This document shows, one piece after another, positions 1 through 11,800 of a DNA stretch of 64,000 nt (position 1 is the first letter of the stretch; every line of letters begins with the position of its first letter). The translations under genes and the position numbers were made by a program. Source of the DNA: Tetradesmus obliquus (taxonomy: Eukaryota > Chlorophyta > Chlorophyceae > Sphaeropleales > Scenedesmaceae). The DNA is taken from positions 434,001 to 498,000 of the forward strand of contig CP126202.1 in NCBI GenBank assembly GCA_030272155.1. The letters run 5' to 3'. Under the pieces are notes generated by a model that ran no database searches, had not been told where the DNA came from, and saw only the letters and a program-made list of their open reading frames with translations.

Positions 1-2012
1 GCAGGTTGTGCTCTGTACACGGGAGTAGGGAGCAAGGTCCGTAGGGTTGGCGTTTTGAGAGCAATCAAAGGTGCCAGCGAAGCTTGAACTTGAGTTGACA
101 AACAGCAGCACAGCACTGTTTGCACGGTTGTTCAGCATGCGCACTGCAGCAAACCTGGCTGTCCCAGAGTCTAGGTACACTGCACTCTGATTGTTGGCGG
201 TGATCGTTGCTGTTGCCCCGAGCCACATCGTTGTGTGGACAGCCCAAATGCCAGCGCCGTCCATTGGCATGATTGTCGCATTTGCAGGTTTCAAGGGCTC
301 TATGAACTCATCCACCGTGAAAGAGCTTACAGGCTTGTTGTTGCTCAGCAGCAGCAGCGGCCCGTGGAACGTCATCCACACAGGCCGACTGCTGGTGCCC
401 CTGCAACCGCCAGATTGAAGTGCATTGATGCGGCAAATGTCGCAGATGCAAACTGTGTTAAAGAGGCTGATACGGCACAACATGCATGTGGGACTCGTCT
501 GTCTATCCAGCTGAATGCACACAACATGAAAGCGGGGTACTTCACCCAAGCGTGTCGTAAACGTTTGATCCGAGTAGGATACAGCCTTTCAGCACCAGAG
601 CCAGCTTCAGCCCTGCTTACATGTTGCCAAATGAAAACTCTCCCTTTACAACAAAACAAAGGCATTACAAGATATTAGACGAAGCGCTGCAATCGCATGG
701 CTAAGTTTCCTCACCTGCTGCGCAGCGCTCCCCATGTGTTGCCCACAAACCGGGTGACGCCGCTGAAGGTCACATTGGACACCGTGGTCAGACCTGCCGC
801 ACCCGCCTCGTTGCTTGGCACATAGCACTGAAAGTTGTCCCAAGAAAAGCCTATGCCCCAGCCGCTCGCCTCATAGCAGGTTACACCGCTGTGGTTGTTG
901 CTCGCGAAGCTTGTATCCCTGAGGGTGATGGCTGCAGCTGTGTCGTCAATGTTGGCCACTGCCCTGGGGCTGATGTGGCTGCAGCACACCATGCAGCGCA
1001 GCAGTGGAGGCGTAAGACCTTGGGCATGCACGTGCGTATGCATGGACACAACTGCAGGGTTCCGCAACTCAGTGACTGGTTGAATCAGCTGTTGCAGCGC
1101 AGCAGACGATGGTTGAATGTTCATCCAAGGCCATGACCATGTGTATGTGCATGCACATCCATATGGAGAAACCTGCAGAGCCACCGCCTGGATTCACAGC
1201 TCAGCATGATGATGCATCATGCACAATGCGGATCAATTAGCATCAGTTTTACACATCATATCAGTCACCTTGCTGATAACTTGAATCAGGTGTGTAGTGC
1301 ATGAAGCTTAGTAGATCCTCCCAAGCAGACATTGCCAAGCACTTTTGATAGGACCCAGAAATTGTTCGCGCAGCAGCCATGTACTTAATGATCGACGCAG
1401 CATGCAGCAGTGGCCACTGCGCCGGTACCAGTGCTCCAATGCATCCTGCACGTGCACTTGCCTGAAGGTGACGTTGTCAGCCACCAGCGTTGCCCTTGTG
1501 CCGGCAGGTGTCACTCCACCTTCATCAACAGCTGCACCACCAGCTGCTGTGCGCTGAATCAGCACGCCCCCTCCCCCTCTGTGGCTGCCGCCAGCGTAGC
1601 CTGACACTGTCAGATTGCGCAGCACCAGGAAGCCACCGGTGAGTCTGAAGTGCAGCTGCTGCTGTGCTGTGCTGTTGCCCCCTGCTGCTGCTGGCTTAGG
1701 TGGCAGCAGGATGGTCCTGCTGCTGTTGCTGCTGCCTGTGATGCAGCACGACTGGCCTGGCTGCAGGGTGAGAGTGGTGGCCAGCACAAACCTGCCAGCC
1801 AGGAGCTGGTAGTTTCTATCTGGTAACAGAAGCACGGGCTTGGAGGAGTCGTGTATCACGATGGGCGGCCCTGCAGGGCAACCAGCAGTGCTGCCAGCAG
1901 CAGCAGAGGATGCTGCTGTGAGCCCCAGCACTTGCTGCGTGCCGCTGCTGCACCAGAACAGCACGCAAAACAGAGCAAACAACTTGATGATATTCGAACT
2001 TATTTCTTTCAT
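1..2012 (-). CDS. Secreted right-handed beta-helix protein (3' part beyond window)
   Basis: Three exons read in phase on the minus strand: 2012-1462, 978-715 and 400 to the window edge. Residues ~1-30 form a signal peptide (MKEISSNIIKLFALFCVLFW core), so the protein probably enters the secretory pathway. After it come repeated short strands of the kind NVTF, TSFASNN and NVTFSG, with alternating small and hydrophobic residues and many N-x-S/T sites (NSS, NST, NLT, NVT, NHS, NAT). This is typical of parallel beta-helix (PbH1-type) extracellular proteins, though no catalytic pectate-lyase or pectinase residues are recognisable. The first intron begins GCAAGT, a GC-AG intron; the phase (AG then C) supports it over other donors. 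The 3' end lies outside the window. Role in wall or mating-matrix adhesion is only a guess. Confidence 0.62.
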
Positions 2013-2952
2013 ATAGGCACTGTGCGGTGAGGCGTGGATTGTGATCCCGAAACCAGATGAAGCGAAGCAGGATGGAAGCCCTCGTTTGTTGCGCCCAAAG
2101 CAGTAGTAAGCGTTTCAAAGTTTATGGAGTTTCTCATTAGGTACAAGTCGAGCTGACGTTTTTGGTGGTATGGGTGGCCATCGACCGCTAAGGTTGACGC
2201 TCAAGAGCAGGCAGTAATCGAGGGGCGTCATCTGCCGCTGCTGACGTGTTGGTCGGGCAGAGCAAGTTGATCATGTCCCCTGAATTTTGAAAATGACAAT
2301 TAATAAAAATACTTCTGCGTGGTTGCATCCAGCGAAGTCAGTAGGCTGTGCTACAGTTGTGCCATGCAGTGGCACATGAACACAGCACATGTGCCCGGCA
2401 CCATTGTGTAATGTACCACTGGTACCATACCGCAATCCTGCCACATCCTGCAGCTACTGCAGCTGTGCAGTCCCGTCACCGAGCTGCGCGCAGCTGCCAA
2501 ATCACACGGCTTGCGGTGCTGTGAATTTTGGCATGAGACTTGGTGACCGAGTGCCTGCATCAACCCAGTGCGCATCCTAGCCCAACAATAGCTGTCAGGC
2601 CACAGCAGCACCACAGCACAATACAATATTCCAGCGATGCATGAGGGTTGAAGGACACCTATTGCAGCACTTGTAGCCTGGGGACAAAATCTCATTGCGC
2701 CCAGGGACAGGGCAGTTAATTCATGCTGCTGCTGTGCTGCAGGCACAGCTGCTGCTCCTGCTGTGCCTGCTCACTGTTTGTTGGTAACAAAAGTCACCTC
2801 CGCTGGTTGGGTCGGCAATAACAGGCTCATTCGGCCACCTCAATACTCGGTACAGAGAACCTCAAGCACGGCTCATGCCTCAGTGCTGCTGGGCTGCGGC
2901 TGTGACACCACTTCAGCAACAACAAACAAGCAGCAACCCATTGATGCACTGA
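2013..2952. other. Intergenic spacer, no gene seen
   Basis: Lies between the start of the beta-helix gene and the stop codon of RAD51B, both on the minus strand, so it should hold the RAD51B 3' UTR and the beta-helix promoter. It has an AT-richer patch around 2290-2320 and CTG-rich patches near 2725-2765. Open frames here are short and show no recognisable domain. Confidence 0.5.
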
Positions 2953-5900
2953 TTACCAAGCGGCGTACTCGTTTGCAATCTGCACCTCCAGCGCGCTCTG
3001 CTGCACAGACTGCGGCAGCACAGTGCCGTGTACCTGCACCACGCCTCCTGGAGTTATCCTGTACTCAAACGCCTGATTGGCACTCATGGGTGACTTGGCG
3101 ACCTGCCACAGCAGCAGCAGCAGCAGCAGCAAGTGCAACAGCATCAGCATCAGCTAAACTGATCCTGTACTCATAGGCCTGGTTGGCACTCAAGGGCGAC
3201 TTGGCGATTTGTTGCACAAGCAGCAGCAGCAGCGGCAGCAGCAGCAGCGGCAGCAGCAGCAGCGCAAGGCACAACTAGCATCATTGTGAAAGAAAGCCTG
3301 GCGTTGTGCCTGAGCACACACAGCATCATCAGTACTACTGTTGACAAGTGCACCCAAAGCTGCCGCTGCTGAGCCTGGCTGCGATGGAACGAGACAGCAC
3401 ATGGGTACTGGTGATGCAATCAGGAGCAACTCCTGGCTCTCACCCCAACACAGGCGGGAATCATCAGCGTCAGCTTGGATGCACTTGGTTGTACCAGTGC
3501 CCTGCAGGTAATGATCAATGGCATCCTCCGACAAAACCTCGCAGCACAGCACACCTTGATGAAGCGCCGCTCCTCTGCCCCCTCCTCTATTCGCCAGCAC
3601 CAGTCGCACATTCAGAGAGTCGCATCACCGCCAATAGCCATACACGCACTCAATGATTATGAGGGGGGTCAAGGTTAAACTTTCAATGGATACCCTCACA
3701 CCTTGATGAAGCGCCGCTCCTCTCCCCCTTCCACGATTCGCTCCAGCACCAGCCGCACATTCACCGCATGAGCCCACTTGGTGCCAAGTGCAGCAGACAG
3801 CTGCCCATCCTTGCTTGTCGCAGCGCTGCCGCCGGGTAGGCCCCGCTGCTGCTGCTGGAAGGCGTGTGTAGCTGGACCTGTCGGCCGAGCTGTGACCTGC
3901 ACCACACCAAGTGCAGGTGCAGTTTCAGCTATTAGAGGGGTGTTCAGGCATCACAACCACGTGCTGCAACGCAACCCCTCGTAGCTGGCGAGTGACCACC
4001 ATCACTGCTATACAGCAGCATACAGCAGGCAGCAAGTGCGTACGGCACCACCTGCAGCACAGCAACATCATGATGTTGCCACACTGGTCACTTACCTCCC
4101 TGCTATTGCAGCTCCTTGCTTCGCCCAGCTCGCACCTGGTTGGTGACCACCACTGGAATGCGGTGTTGCTCAGCCAGCACCTTGACCGCGGTGGCCTGGC
4201 ACAACCCAGTTGACACATCACACCCGCTACAGGATGACATCTCACCTTTCACACGCAACTTGTCACCACCAGTGCCACACTGCAGCCAGTGCACGACAGC
4301 ACCTATCAGCACATCAGTGCCTACACGCTGTTGCTGTTGCAGTCCTCGCACCTGGTTGGTGACCACCACAGGTATGCGGTGTTGCTCAGCCAGCACCTTC
4401 AGAGCTATGGCTTGCCGGCCCAGCTGCTCCCCGCGCGCAGCCAGCGCTGAGGCATCTCCCCCGCCCAGCTCAGTGCGCAGCAGCGCTGCTACACTATCCA
4501 GCAGTACCAGCTTGACGTCTCGTTGAGCCACCTGCAAGGGATTGAAACAGGCACAAAGCACAAGCTGCTGTTGGGAAAACACGTGGCCGGGTGCTGAGGC
4601 ATCTCCTCCGCCCAGCTCGGTGCGCAGCAGCGCTGCTACACTATCCAGCAGCACCAGCTTCACGTCTCGTTGAGCCACCTGTGCAAGCACAAAGCACAAG
4701 CTGCATTGGACACTTCAAGTCAGCTGCTGCCGCGTCGCCGCAGCCCAGCTTGGTGTGCAGCAGCGCTGCGACGCTGTCCAGCAGCACAAGCATCGCATCT
4801 CGTTGCGCTACCTGTGCACCAAAACAGAAGGACGCACAACAAAACAAGCAGGCAGCCTCAGATGAGCCTTCTTCTAAAACAGGACCAGTGACGCAATCAG
4901 CATTCGCAGGTTCTCAGATGCCCAAAATGCAATAGAAGCCAACATAAACACTGTGGCCCCCTGCACTTTTTGCTTGAGTGCCTCCAGCTGTGCCTGCAGC
5001 TGCTCCACCTATTCTGGCCTCAGGATAAGCATGCGCGTCAGCACAAGCCTCACATACTATAAGCCAAATTTAGTCAGCTCAAGCCACCAAACAACAGGCT
5101 TGCACCTGTCTCTTGAGTGCCTCCAGCTGCGCCTGCAGCTGCTCCACAGAGCCTGGATTAAGGATCAGCATGCCCGTGAGCACATGCTGCACATCATACA
5201 TCACACAACATCAATGCAGCTAAGCAGCCCAAACAACAGGAACCCACCTCTCTTTTGAGTGCCTCCGATTGCGCCTGCAGCTGCTCCACAATCTGTTTCA
5301 GTATCAGCATGCGCGTGAGCAAATGCTTCACACCACACAAGCCACAACATCCAAGCAGGCAAGCCACAGACAAGCTATCCCTCACCTCCCGCTTGAGTGC
5401 CTCCAGCTGTGCTTGCAGCTGCTCCACAGAATCTGGCTGCAGGGTCAGCTATACCAGCATGCGGTACCACCTGCTCCGCCAAATTGAGCCAAGCAGCCAG
5501 CAGTGCTCCTTACCTCTCGTTTCAGTGCCTCCAGTTGCGCCTGCAGCTGCTCCACAGAATCTGGCTTCAGTATCAGCATGCGTGTAAGCACCGGCTCAAT
5601 CAGCGACTCATAGACAGCTGTGTGGCAGCCGCTGAGCGCAGGCAGCAGCCCAGACTCAACAGCAGCAGTCACGCGCGCTGAGGCCATCTCCAGCAGGCGC
5701 TGCAGCAGCGGCGGCAGCAGCAGCAGCAGCGGCAGCAGCAGCAGCAGCAGGAGATTACGACCACCAGTTGCAGCACACGCAAAATGCCCCAGAGGCCGCT
5801 CGTCTGCGCAAGCACACACCATGCAATTCACCCCACCGCACAATCAGGGCAACGCAACTGCAGGCATCACCCAGCAGCGTAATGTGTATACACGGGCCCT

Positions 5901-6192
5901 TGCGCCTTGCTTCTGCACATATAATGTATCATGGTGTGGATGGCGAGCCAAAGTAACAAGCAGCGGCAAACGGTAGCGCAGCCGGCCTGTCACCTGTGTG
6001 CTGAACTTGCCTTCCCTGTCTCTGTACATTAGCATAGGGACTACTTGCCTTCTGTGTGTATGTACATCAGCATGTGTTTATGTAAGTTTGTATGTGTATA
6101 CGCACTCACCTGTGTGCTGAACTTGCCTTCCGTGTCTATGTACATCAGCATCGCCTCCAGCCCACCCAGGGCACGTGGCAGCGCCACCTGAC

Positions 6193-6231
<39 letters not shown>

Positions 6232-7737
6232 CCCAGGAGCTCACAAACCCAGCAGAACGGTCGCAAAGCGTGCACCGCTACGCTGACAACGCTGAGACGG
6301 TGGTTCATGCTGACAGCAATGGCAAGCATCAACTGCAGGCTACATAACACATGTGTTATGGTTGATGTGCAGGCACACCAGAACAAGCAACAAACACACA
6401 CATTCAGCGCCGCCGCCGCCGCCACCGCAGCAGCAGCAGCAGCACGACTATCAACAATCACCATGGGCATTACCTGCAGTGCAATGGTGTAGCAAGTCTG
6501 GCTCTTGCCCACTCCTGCAGGGCCCACCAGCTCGGTGATCACGCCAGCCGGCAGCCCACCACGCAGCGCAGCGTCCAAGCCCTGTAAGCAGCACCAACCA
6601 AGCACTTCTAAGTGATCAGAAGGCAAGGTGCATGGCCCACCAGCTCACTGATGGCGTCAGCCGGCAGCCCACCACGCAGCGCAGTGTCCCGGCCTGGCAG
6701 GGAAACACCAGACATGTGCCAGTGATGTGAGCTCAGACAGAGACAGAACGTAGCAAGCTCAGCTCGGTGATCACACTGCCTGGCAACGTGCCACGTAGGG
6801 CAGCATCCAGGCCCTGTAAGCATCAGCAGCCGTCAGTATAAGCACCCGCTGCGTCACCTGCACATACAGCTCTAGCAGCATCATGTACACATAGTCCCAC
6901 TGCTATCCTGCTGCCTACTATGGAGCACAACAGCACAGCTGTGCCACATGCAACGTCTTGCTGTGTGTGGCAGTGATCTACATGTGCACGTGTGGGTGCG
7001 TGCTGCTGCTGGTGCTGCTGCTGCTGCCTCACCTGGAGGCCTGTGAGCACCCTCACTGAATGCTGCCGCGAGGTCGTGTGCAGCCCCAGCGCCTGCAGCA
7101 CACAGCATGGCAACATAGAACATACAGTTGACTAGGGGTAGCACAAGGAGGAGGGAAAGGTGCCAAATGGTGGCCAGCTGTGCAGCTTCAGTGCCTGCAG
7201 CACACAGCATTCCAATAGAGGACAAACTGTAGTAAGACAGATGATCTTGGCAAGCAAGGCAAAGGAGGAGTGAAGGCGTTACATGATGACGAGCCAGCCG
7301 TGATGCTGACGTCAGCAGGTGCAGGCAAAGCAGGTGCAGAAGTGCAGTGAGCATGGTCGGCTGTCCTGCACAAACCTCTACAGTTACTTACACATGCGCA
7401 CAAATGCCGCAACCAACACACACACACACGCTTCAATACACACACAGGCGCATTGGTGCTTCAAAGCGTGCAACACAGCACCGAACCCAGTGCAGTGCAC
7501 CCAGCACCTCACCGTGGTGTAAGATGGCGCCAGGTGCATGGCTGCATGCGCCAGCAGCCACTCAGCGCGCGAGTAAGGCACGTCCAGCCGCTCCATGAGG
7601 TCAACTGCTGACAGCAGCAGCAGCTCCTGGCAGCTGTGCAGGTTGTGCTGCGCCAGCAGCTGCAGCGAGCCCGGGTCCAGGCCTGTGTCCCGCAGCAGCA
7701 GGCTGCTGCTGCTGCTGCTGCTGCTGTAGAAGTCCAT
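2953..7737 (-). CDS. RAD51B: DNA repair ATPase RAD51B (RAD51 paralog), complete
   Basis: Eight exons: 7737-7513, 7092-7033, 6581-6474, 6187-6110, 5699-5514, 4531-4352, 3896-3702, 3102-2953. Lengths sum to 1,182 nt, giving 393 aa plus TAA, close to plant RAD51B (~370 aa). Residues 1-75 are the helix-hairpin-helix N-terminal region after a serine run. Residues 81-116 carry GLDAALRGG and Walker A GPAGVGKS. MLMYIDTEGKFS follows, then Walker B-type LVLLDSVAALL, HRIPVVVTNQV and WAHAVNVRLVLE, all in plant RAD51B order, ending AKSPMSANQAFEYRI. RAD51B acts in the BCDX2 paralog complex that assists RAD51 filament formation in homologous recombination (family knowledge). The start has an Ser-rich stretch encoded by CAG/AGC repeats. 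Nearly every intron holds degenerate copies of adjacent exon edges. Divergent from the clathrin gene, 1.1 kb away. Confidence 0.93.
3160..3210 (-). repeat. Degenerate copy of RAD51B exon 8 start
   Basis: Repeats the acceptor and first codons of the last exon (AKSPLSANQAYEYRIS against AKSPMSANQAFEYRIT) about 100 bp upstream in transcription order, preceded by a CTG-rich tract. It is intronic if the 3102 acceptor is used. Confidence 0.75.
3548..3605 (-). repeat. Copy of RAD51B exon 7 donor end
   Basis: Repeats the coding end of exon 7 (EEGAEERRFIKV against EGGEERRFIKV) together with the GT donor, ~150 bp into the following intron. Confidence 0.75.
4130..4210 (-). repeat. Copy of RAD51B exon 6 donor end
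   Basis: Encodes KVLAEQHRIPVVVTNQV, the end of exon 6, and its GTGCG donor, ~215 bp downstream in the gene of the real donor at 4351. The rest of the exon is not copied. Confidence 0.85.
4575..4815 (-). repeat. Two acceptor-side copies of RAD51B exon 6
   Basis: Two copies of VAQRDVKLVLLDSVAALL, with boundaries near 4680 and 4812, lie upstream in transcription order of the real exon 6 start at 4531. Each keeps the acceptor AG. The first also covers the LLRTELGGGDAS segment. Confidence 0.85.
4960..5462 (-). repeat. Four-copy donor array of RAD51B exon 5
   Basis: Four copies of the coding end of exon 5 (EQLQAQLEALKRE and preceding MLILKP) with donor positions at about 5385, 5246, 5105 and 4966, below the real donor at 5513. 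Spacings are 128, 139, 141 and 139 bp. Copies diverge by scattered substitutions (for example SEALKREVG, LEALKREVR), and the intronic part between them is also related. Confidence 0.88.
5990..6080 (-). repeat. Two donor-side copies of RAD51B exon 4
   Basis: Copies of MLMYIDTEGKFSTQ and its donor at ~5991-6035 (MLMYRDREGKFSTQV) and ~6048-6078 (MLMYIHTEGK), downstream in the gene of exon 4 (donor boundary 6109). Confidence 0.8.
6630..6825 (-). repeat. Two acceptor-side copies of RAD51B exon 3
   Basis: Copies of LDAALRGGLPAGVITELVG at ~6640-6700 (DTALRGGLPADAISELVG) and ~6755-6822 (LDAALRGTLPGSVITELS-like), upstream in transcription order of exon 3. The second retains a clear acceptor. Confidence 0.82.
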
Positions 7738-8874
7738 GGGGAGGCTGACACAACTAGCGGCTGCCTCGATTACTGCGGCTGGTTATGCATTCATGCTGCT
7801 GCTGCTGCTGCTGCTGTTGCTGCTGCTGGTGCTGCGGCAGCTAAGAAGTGCCTTGTAGAGGCTACTGTCAACAGGGTGAGGAGGGGCCAGAGGTCAGTGG
7901 GTGCTGCTGTGTCACTCAGCAGGCGCCTGCTGTGTTGGTGCACAGAATCGAGGATGCTGAACTACGTGCATTGCAGCGGGGGGCACTTGCATTCAGTGTA
8001 ATGACTGTCAACTTGCTACTTGGCGCTGGTTGTAGAGGTTGCTGCTTGCTGTTGCAGCTCAGTGATTTGCTATGTAGACTGCAAGGTGCTGGCGAGTATG
8101 AGCATGTGACAGCCCCGCAGCAGCTGCAGCAGCAGCAGCTACTGCTTCCTGGAAATGCCTCTGTATTGTGGCTGCTAGTTTACTTCTTATGGCTGCACAC
8201 TGCTGTGACAGACAATGTGGAATGTCAACTGAATGAGCACTGCTGGAGGTGGTGTGAACTGCAGATCACGCTTGGGTGTCTGCAGGGCAACACATGAAGT
8301 ACAATGAAAACCGTGTCTTATTGCATGCAGTAGCGCATATTAGACAATGGGTGGCTGCAAGATGGCCTTCTAAGACCTGATGCTTGCTCCACTCCAGGCT
8401 GCAGCTGCTGCAGCTGCTGCAGAGCTGGCTACTTGCAGGGCAAGCACTAGCAGCGGACCAGCACGCAGTCGGGCTATTCAATGGAATTGTTTCGGTATGC
8501 AGACCGCCTGACTTGTGATCATCGGCTTTTCACACCAGAGTGCTGTCAGTTCAGGCAGTTGCTCTTGTACCTTCTTCCAAGTAAAGCGTGCTGAAAAAAC
8601 ATCAATGACTGATTAAAAGTATTTGTTCCGAGTGCTTTTAAGCTGAAGTAGAAGTAGTAGAGGGCGTTCCAGACACCTGTTGTGCCCTTGTTTGACAAGT
8701 GGTCCTTGTGCTGTACAACATTCAGGACTTCCCGTGATCACAGTGCTTTTGGAGTTGGTTTCTTCGTGAGCTGCTGAACCTAAAGCCTTGCAGCAGGCAG
8801 AGGCTACTTCCAGCACTTACCACATGCAAGTTGCGTTGCCTTGATTCGCCTCACCTGAGAGGAACACGCCCAAG
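7738..8874. other. Divergent spacer between RAD51B and clathrin heavy chain
   Basis: The two start codons face away from each other, 1,137 bp apart, so both promoters should lie here. It contains a CTG run at ~7795-7835, a second CTG/CAG-rich patch near 8120-8150 and 8395-8425, and an AT-rich stretch at ~8590-8650. No TATA box can be assigned with confidence, and no coding exon is supported. Confidence 0.5.
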
Positions 8875-11800
8875 ATGGCGGCAGCTGCGCCCCTCGTGGT
8901 GCAGGAGAAACTCCTGGTGCGCAGCTGTAGGACACCAAACTAGGTCGTTGTATGTTGCAGCAGGTCCTCGATCCTGTCACCAGCAGAGCACAGTAGCCCC
9001 TACGCCAGTGCAATTCAATATGGATCATATATGAAAAGTCGTGGGGCAGATGCCTAGGGCCCCTACGTAGCTGCAGTTTGCTGTAGGGCAGGGCCACAAC
9101 GTTTGGCCCGCCCAGCTGCTCGAGGCAGCACTTCCATAACTCAGCAGGCAGTAAGCAGCTACTCGCAAATGATCCAGTCTCTTCAAGCTCCCTGCTCTTG
9201 CCTGCTGCTCGCAGCTGCCCTCCATTGGAGTGGCACAGGAGTTCATCAGCTTCAAGAACTGCTCCATGGAGTCAGAGAAGTATGTGTGCATCCGCGAGAC
9301 AGGCGCGCAGAACCAGGTGGTCATCGTGGATATGGCAGCACCAATGAGTCCTGCAAGGCGCCAAATCACAGCAGACTCCGCGCTGATGTGCCTAGACAAG
9401 AAGGTCATCGCGCTGAAGGCCACCACAGCAGGCACGCCAGGCGATGCGCTGCAGGTCTTCAACTTGGACACCAAGACAAAGCTCAAGGCACACCAGATGC
9501 CAGAGCCTGTGGAGTTCTGGAAGTGGATCAGCGCCACGCAGCTGGGCCTGGTCACAGCCAGCTCAGTGTACCACTGGGACATCGAGGTGCGCTGCTGCTG
9601 TGCTGTGTACTGCTGGTACTGCTGCTGGTGGTGGTACTGCTGGTGGTGGTGCTCGTGGTGCTGCTGGCAGACCTTGATGGGGAGCTCTGGTACAAGCAGA
9701 ACAGCAGCCGGTTCCTGCGAATGGCAGTGGCACCCTTCAGGGGTCAACAGCAACGCATACAGTACCTGTCAGGTGGAAAGAGCAGCAGCACGTGCAGGAA
9801 GACATGTGCTGGGATATTGTCAGGCGCCTGTGACAGCAGCAGAGACACAGGGAGTATCAATAGCAATGCGCTCGTGCGTGTCTCATGCAGCAAACGGTGC
9901 TGCTGCAAACGCGCCAGCAGTTCATGACGCATTGTGCCAGCCTGGTCGGTGGCAGCATGGCAGCCAACAGACAGATAGGCAACACTGGTGAATGCACTAG
10001 TATACACCTCACAGAGTGCTGCAAACGTGCGGGTCAAAGCGTGTTTGACCGCATACTGAACTCAGCAGCTGCCTCACACCACTTAACTGGCGTGTGCTTG
10101 CTTGCAGGGCGCTGGCGACGCGCCGGTCAAGGTGTTCGACCGCACGCCAAACCTGGCTGGCGCGCAGATCATCAGCTACCGCACCAGCCCTGATGGCAAG
10201 TGGTGTGTGCTGATCGGCATCACGCAGGGCGCGCCCGAGAGGTAATTGCGCAGCTGCTGCACTTGCCTGCTGTCAGCCGTTGATCTGGTCTGTGCAGTGC
10301 GCTGCACGCGACTGCTTTGTTGCACCTAGGCTTGCTGCAGCATTCAGGGCCGCTGCATTTTGAGTCTCTGCTTTGTGGCACACATGTTGTTGCAGTGTTG
10401 GCTGGCACTGCTCCAGCCGATGCCCTGCTACTGTAGCATATGCCAGTGCATTTTGGGGTGCAGCAGTAGCATTGGACGCTGGCGCAGCTGGTGTGCAATC
10501 CTATGCTGCAGGTTGAAGCTGCCAGCTTCATGCGGGCTCATGTTGCTTGTTCAATGTCCTTGTCATTTTGGGTGCTGCTGCTTCGTTTTGTTGTTTTTCT
10601 GCAGGCCGCAGCTTGCGCGCGGCTTGATGCAGCTGTTCTCCATTGAGCAACAGAAGAGCCAGCCGCTGGAGGCGCATGCAGCAGCCTTCTCCACAGTCAA
10701 GGTGCGCAGTGCTTTGCTTTGATGGATGAGCAGCGACTGGGCAGCTGCGGCAGCAATGACACAGCAGCAGAATTTGCCGGCTGGTAGCCGGCATGCCAGC
10801 ATTTTCAACAGTCAAGGTGTGCAATGCACTGTGTATGTAATAGCAGCCAGCCGCGTTTGGCAGCTGCGCAGCTGGCAGCTGGGCGGCGGTCCTGCAGCAG
10901 CACACAGCAGTGGTCTTTACAGTCAACGTGCACAATGCTTCGCAACCAGAAGCAGCAGCTGCTACTACAACAAGCTGACACAGCTGGGGTAGCAGGCCTT
11001 TCAAAGCAGCAGCGGCAGCTGGCAGCATGCAGCAGTAGCGTGTTAGCAGGCATGCCAGCAGCCACAGCACGTAGTTGCACCACTCGTTTGTGGGCATGTC
11101 GGTTTGTGTACACAGCAATGGCAGTCATGGCAGCAGCTGCCGCGGCAGTGGAGCAACTTCCAGCAGAAGCAGCAGCGCGTGTGTGAGGGGCGGCGTCGGC
11201 TTCCGTTTGCAGGAACAGCAGCCACCAGCAGCAAATGCAGCAGTTACAAAGTGGCGACTAGCGTGCAACTGCTTACCTGCTTCATCTGTTTGTTTCCTTG
11301 TGTCTTCCGCTTGCCTGCAGTTTGCCGGCCGCGACGCGCCCAGCACTGTGATCAGCTTTGCGCAGAAGGCGCTGAAGGACGGCCAGGTGGTGTCCAAGCT
11401 GCACGTGATCGAGCTGGGCAGCGTGCCAGGTGCGTGGGGCAGCTGGTCGAGGGACAGTTTGGGACAGCTGTGCGTGTACAGCACAGGATAGCTGAACGTT
11501 GGACGGTGCGTGACAGTTGGTCAGCGTGCCAGGCGTGCGGAAGCAGCTGGCACGTGACAGGGCAGGGCAGCTGAGCGTGGAACAGCTAGCTCAGCACGCA
11601 GCGCACACTGTGGCGGGGCATTAGGTGCGGCTGGAAGCACACATAGCAGCGGCAGCTGACACACAGCAGTAAGCACGATGCAATGTGGCAAGCGGAGACG
11701 TGCACCATGCGCGTGCCAGGCCGTGCAATGCAGTGTGTTGCAGTGCATCAGTGGCTGTGTCAAGGAGCTGCAGGTGGCACTGCTGAGCATTGCTGCACAG

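Noticed and set aside
8875-8940. Longer first exon of clathrin reading past 8916
   Set aside because: The frame hits a stop at once, while splicing at GTGCGC joins to [10 protein letters not shown], as in plant clathrin.
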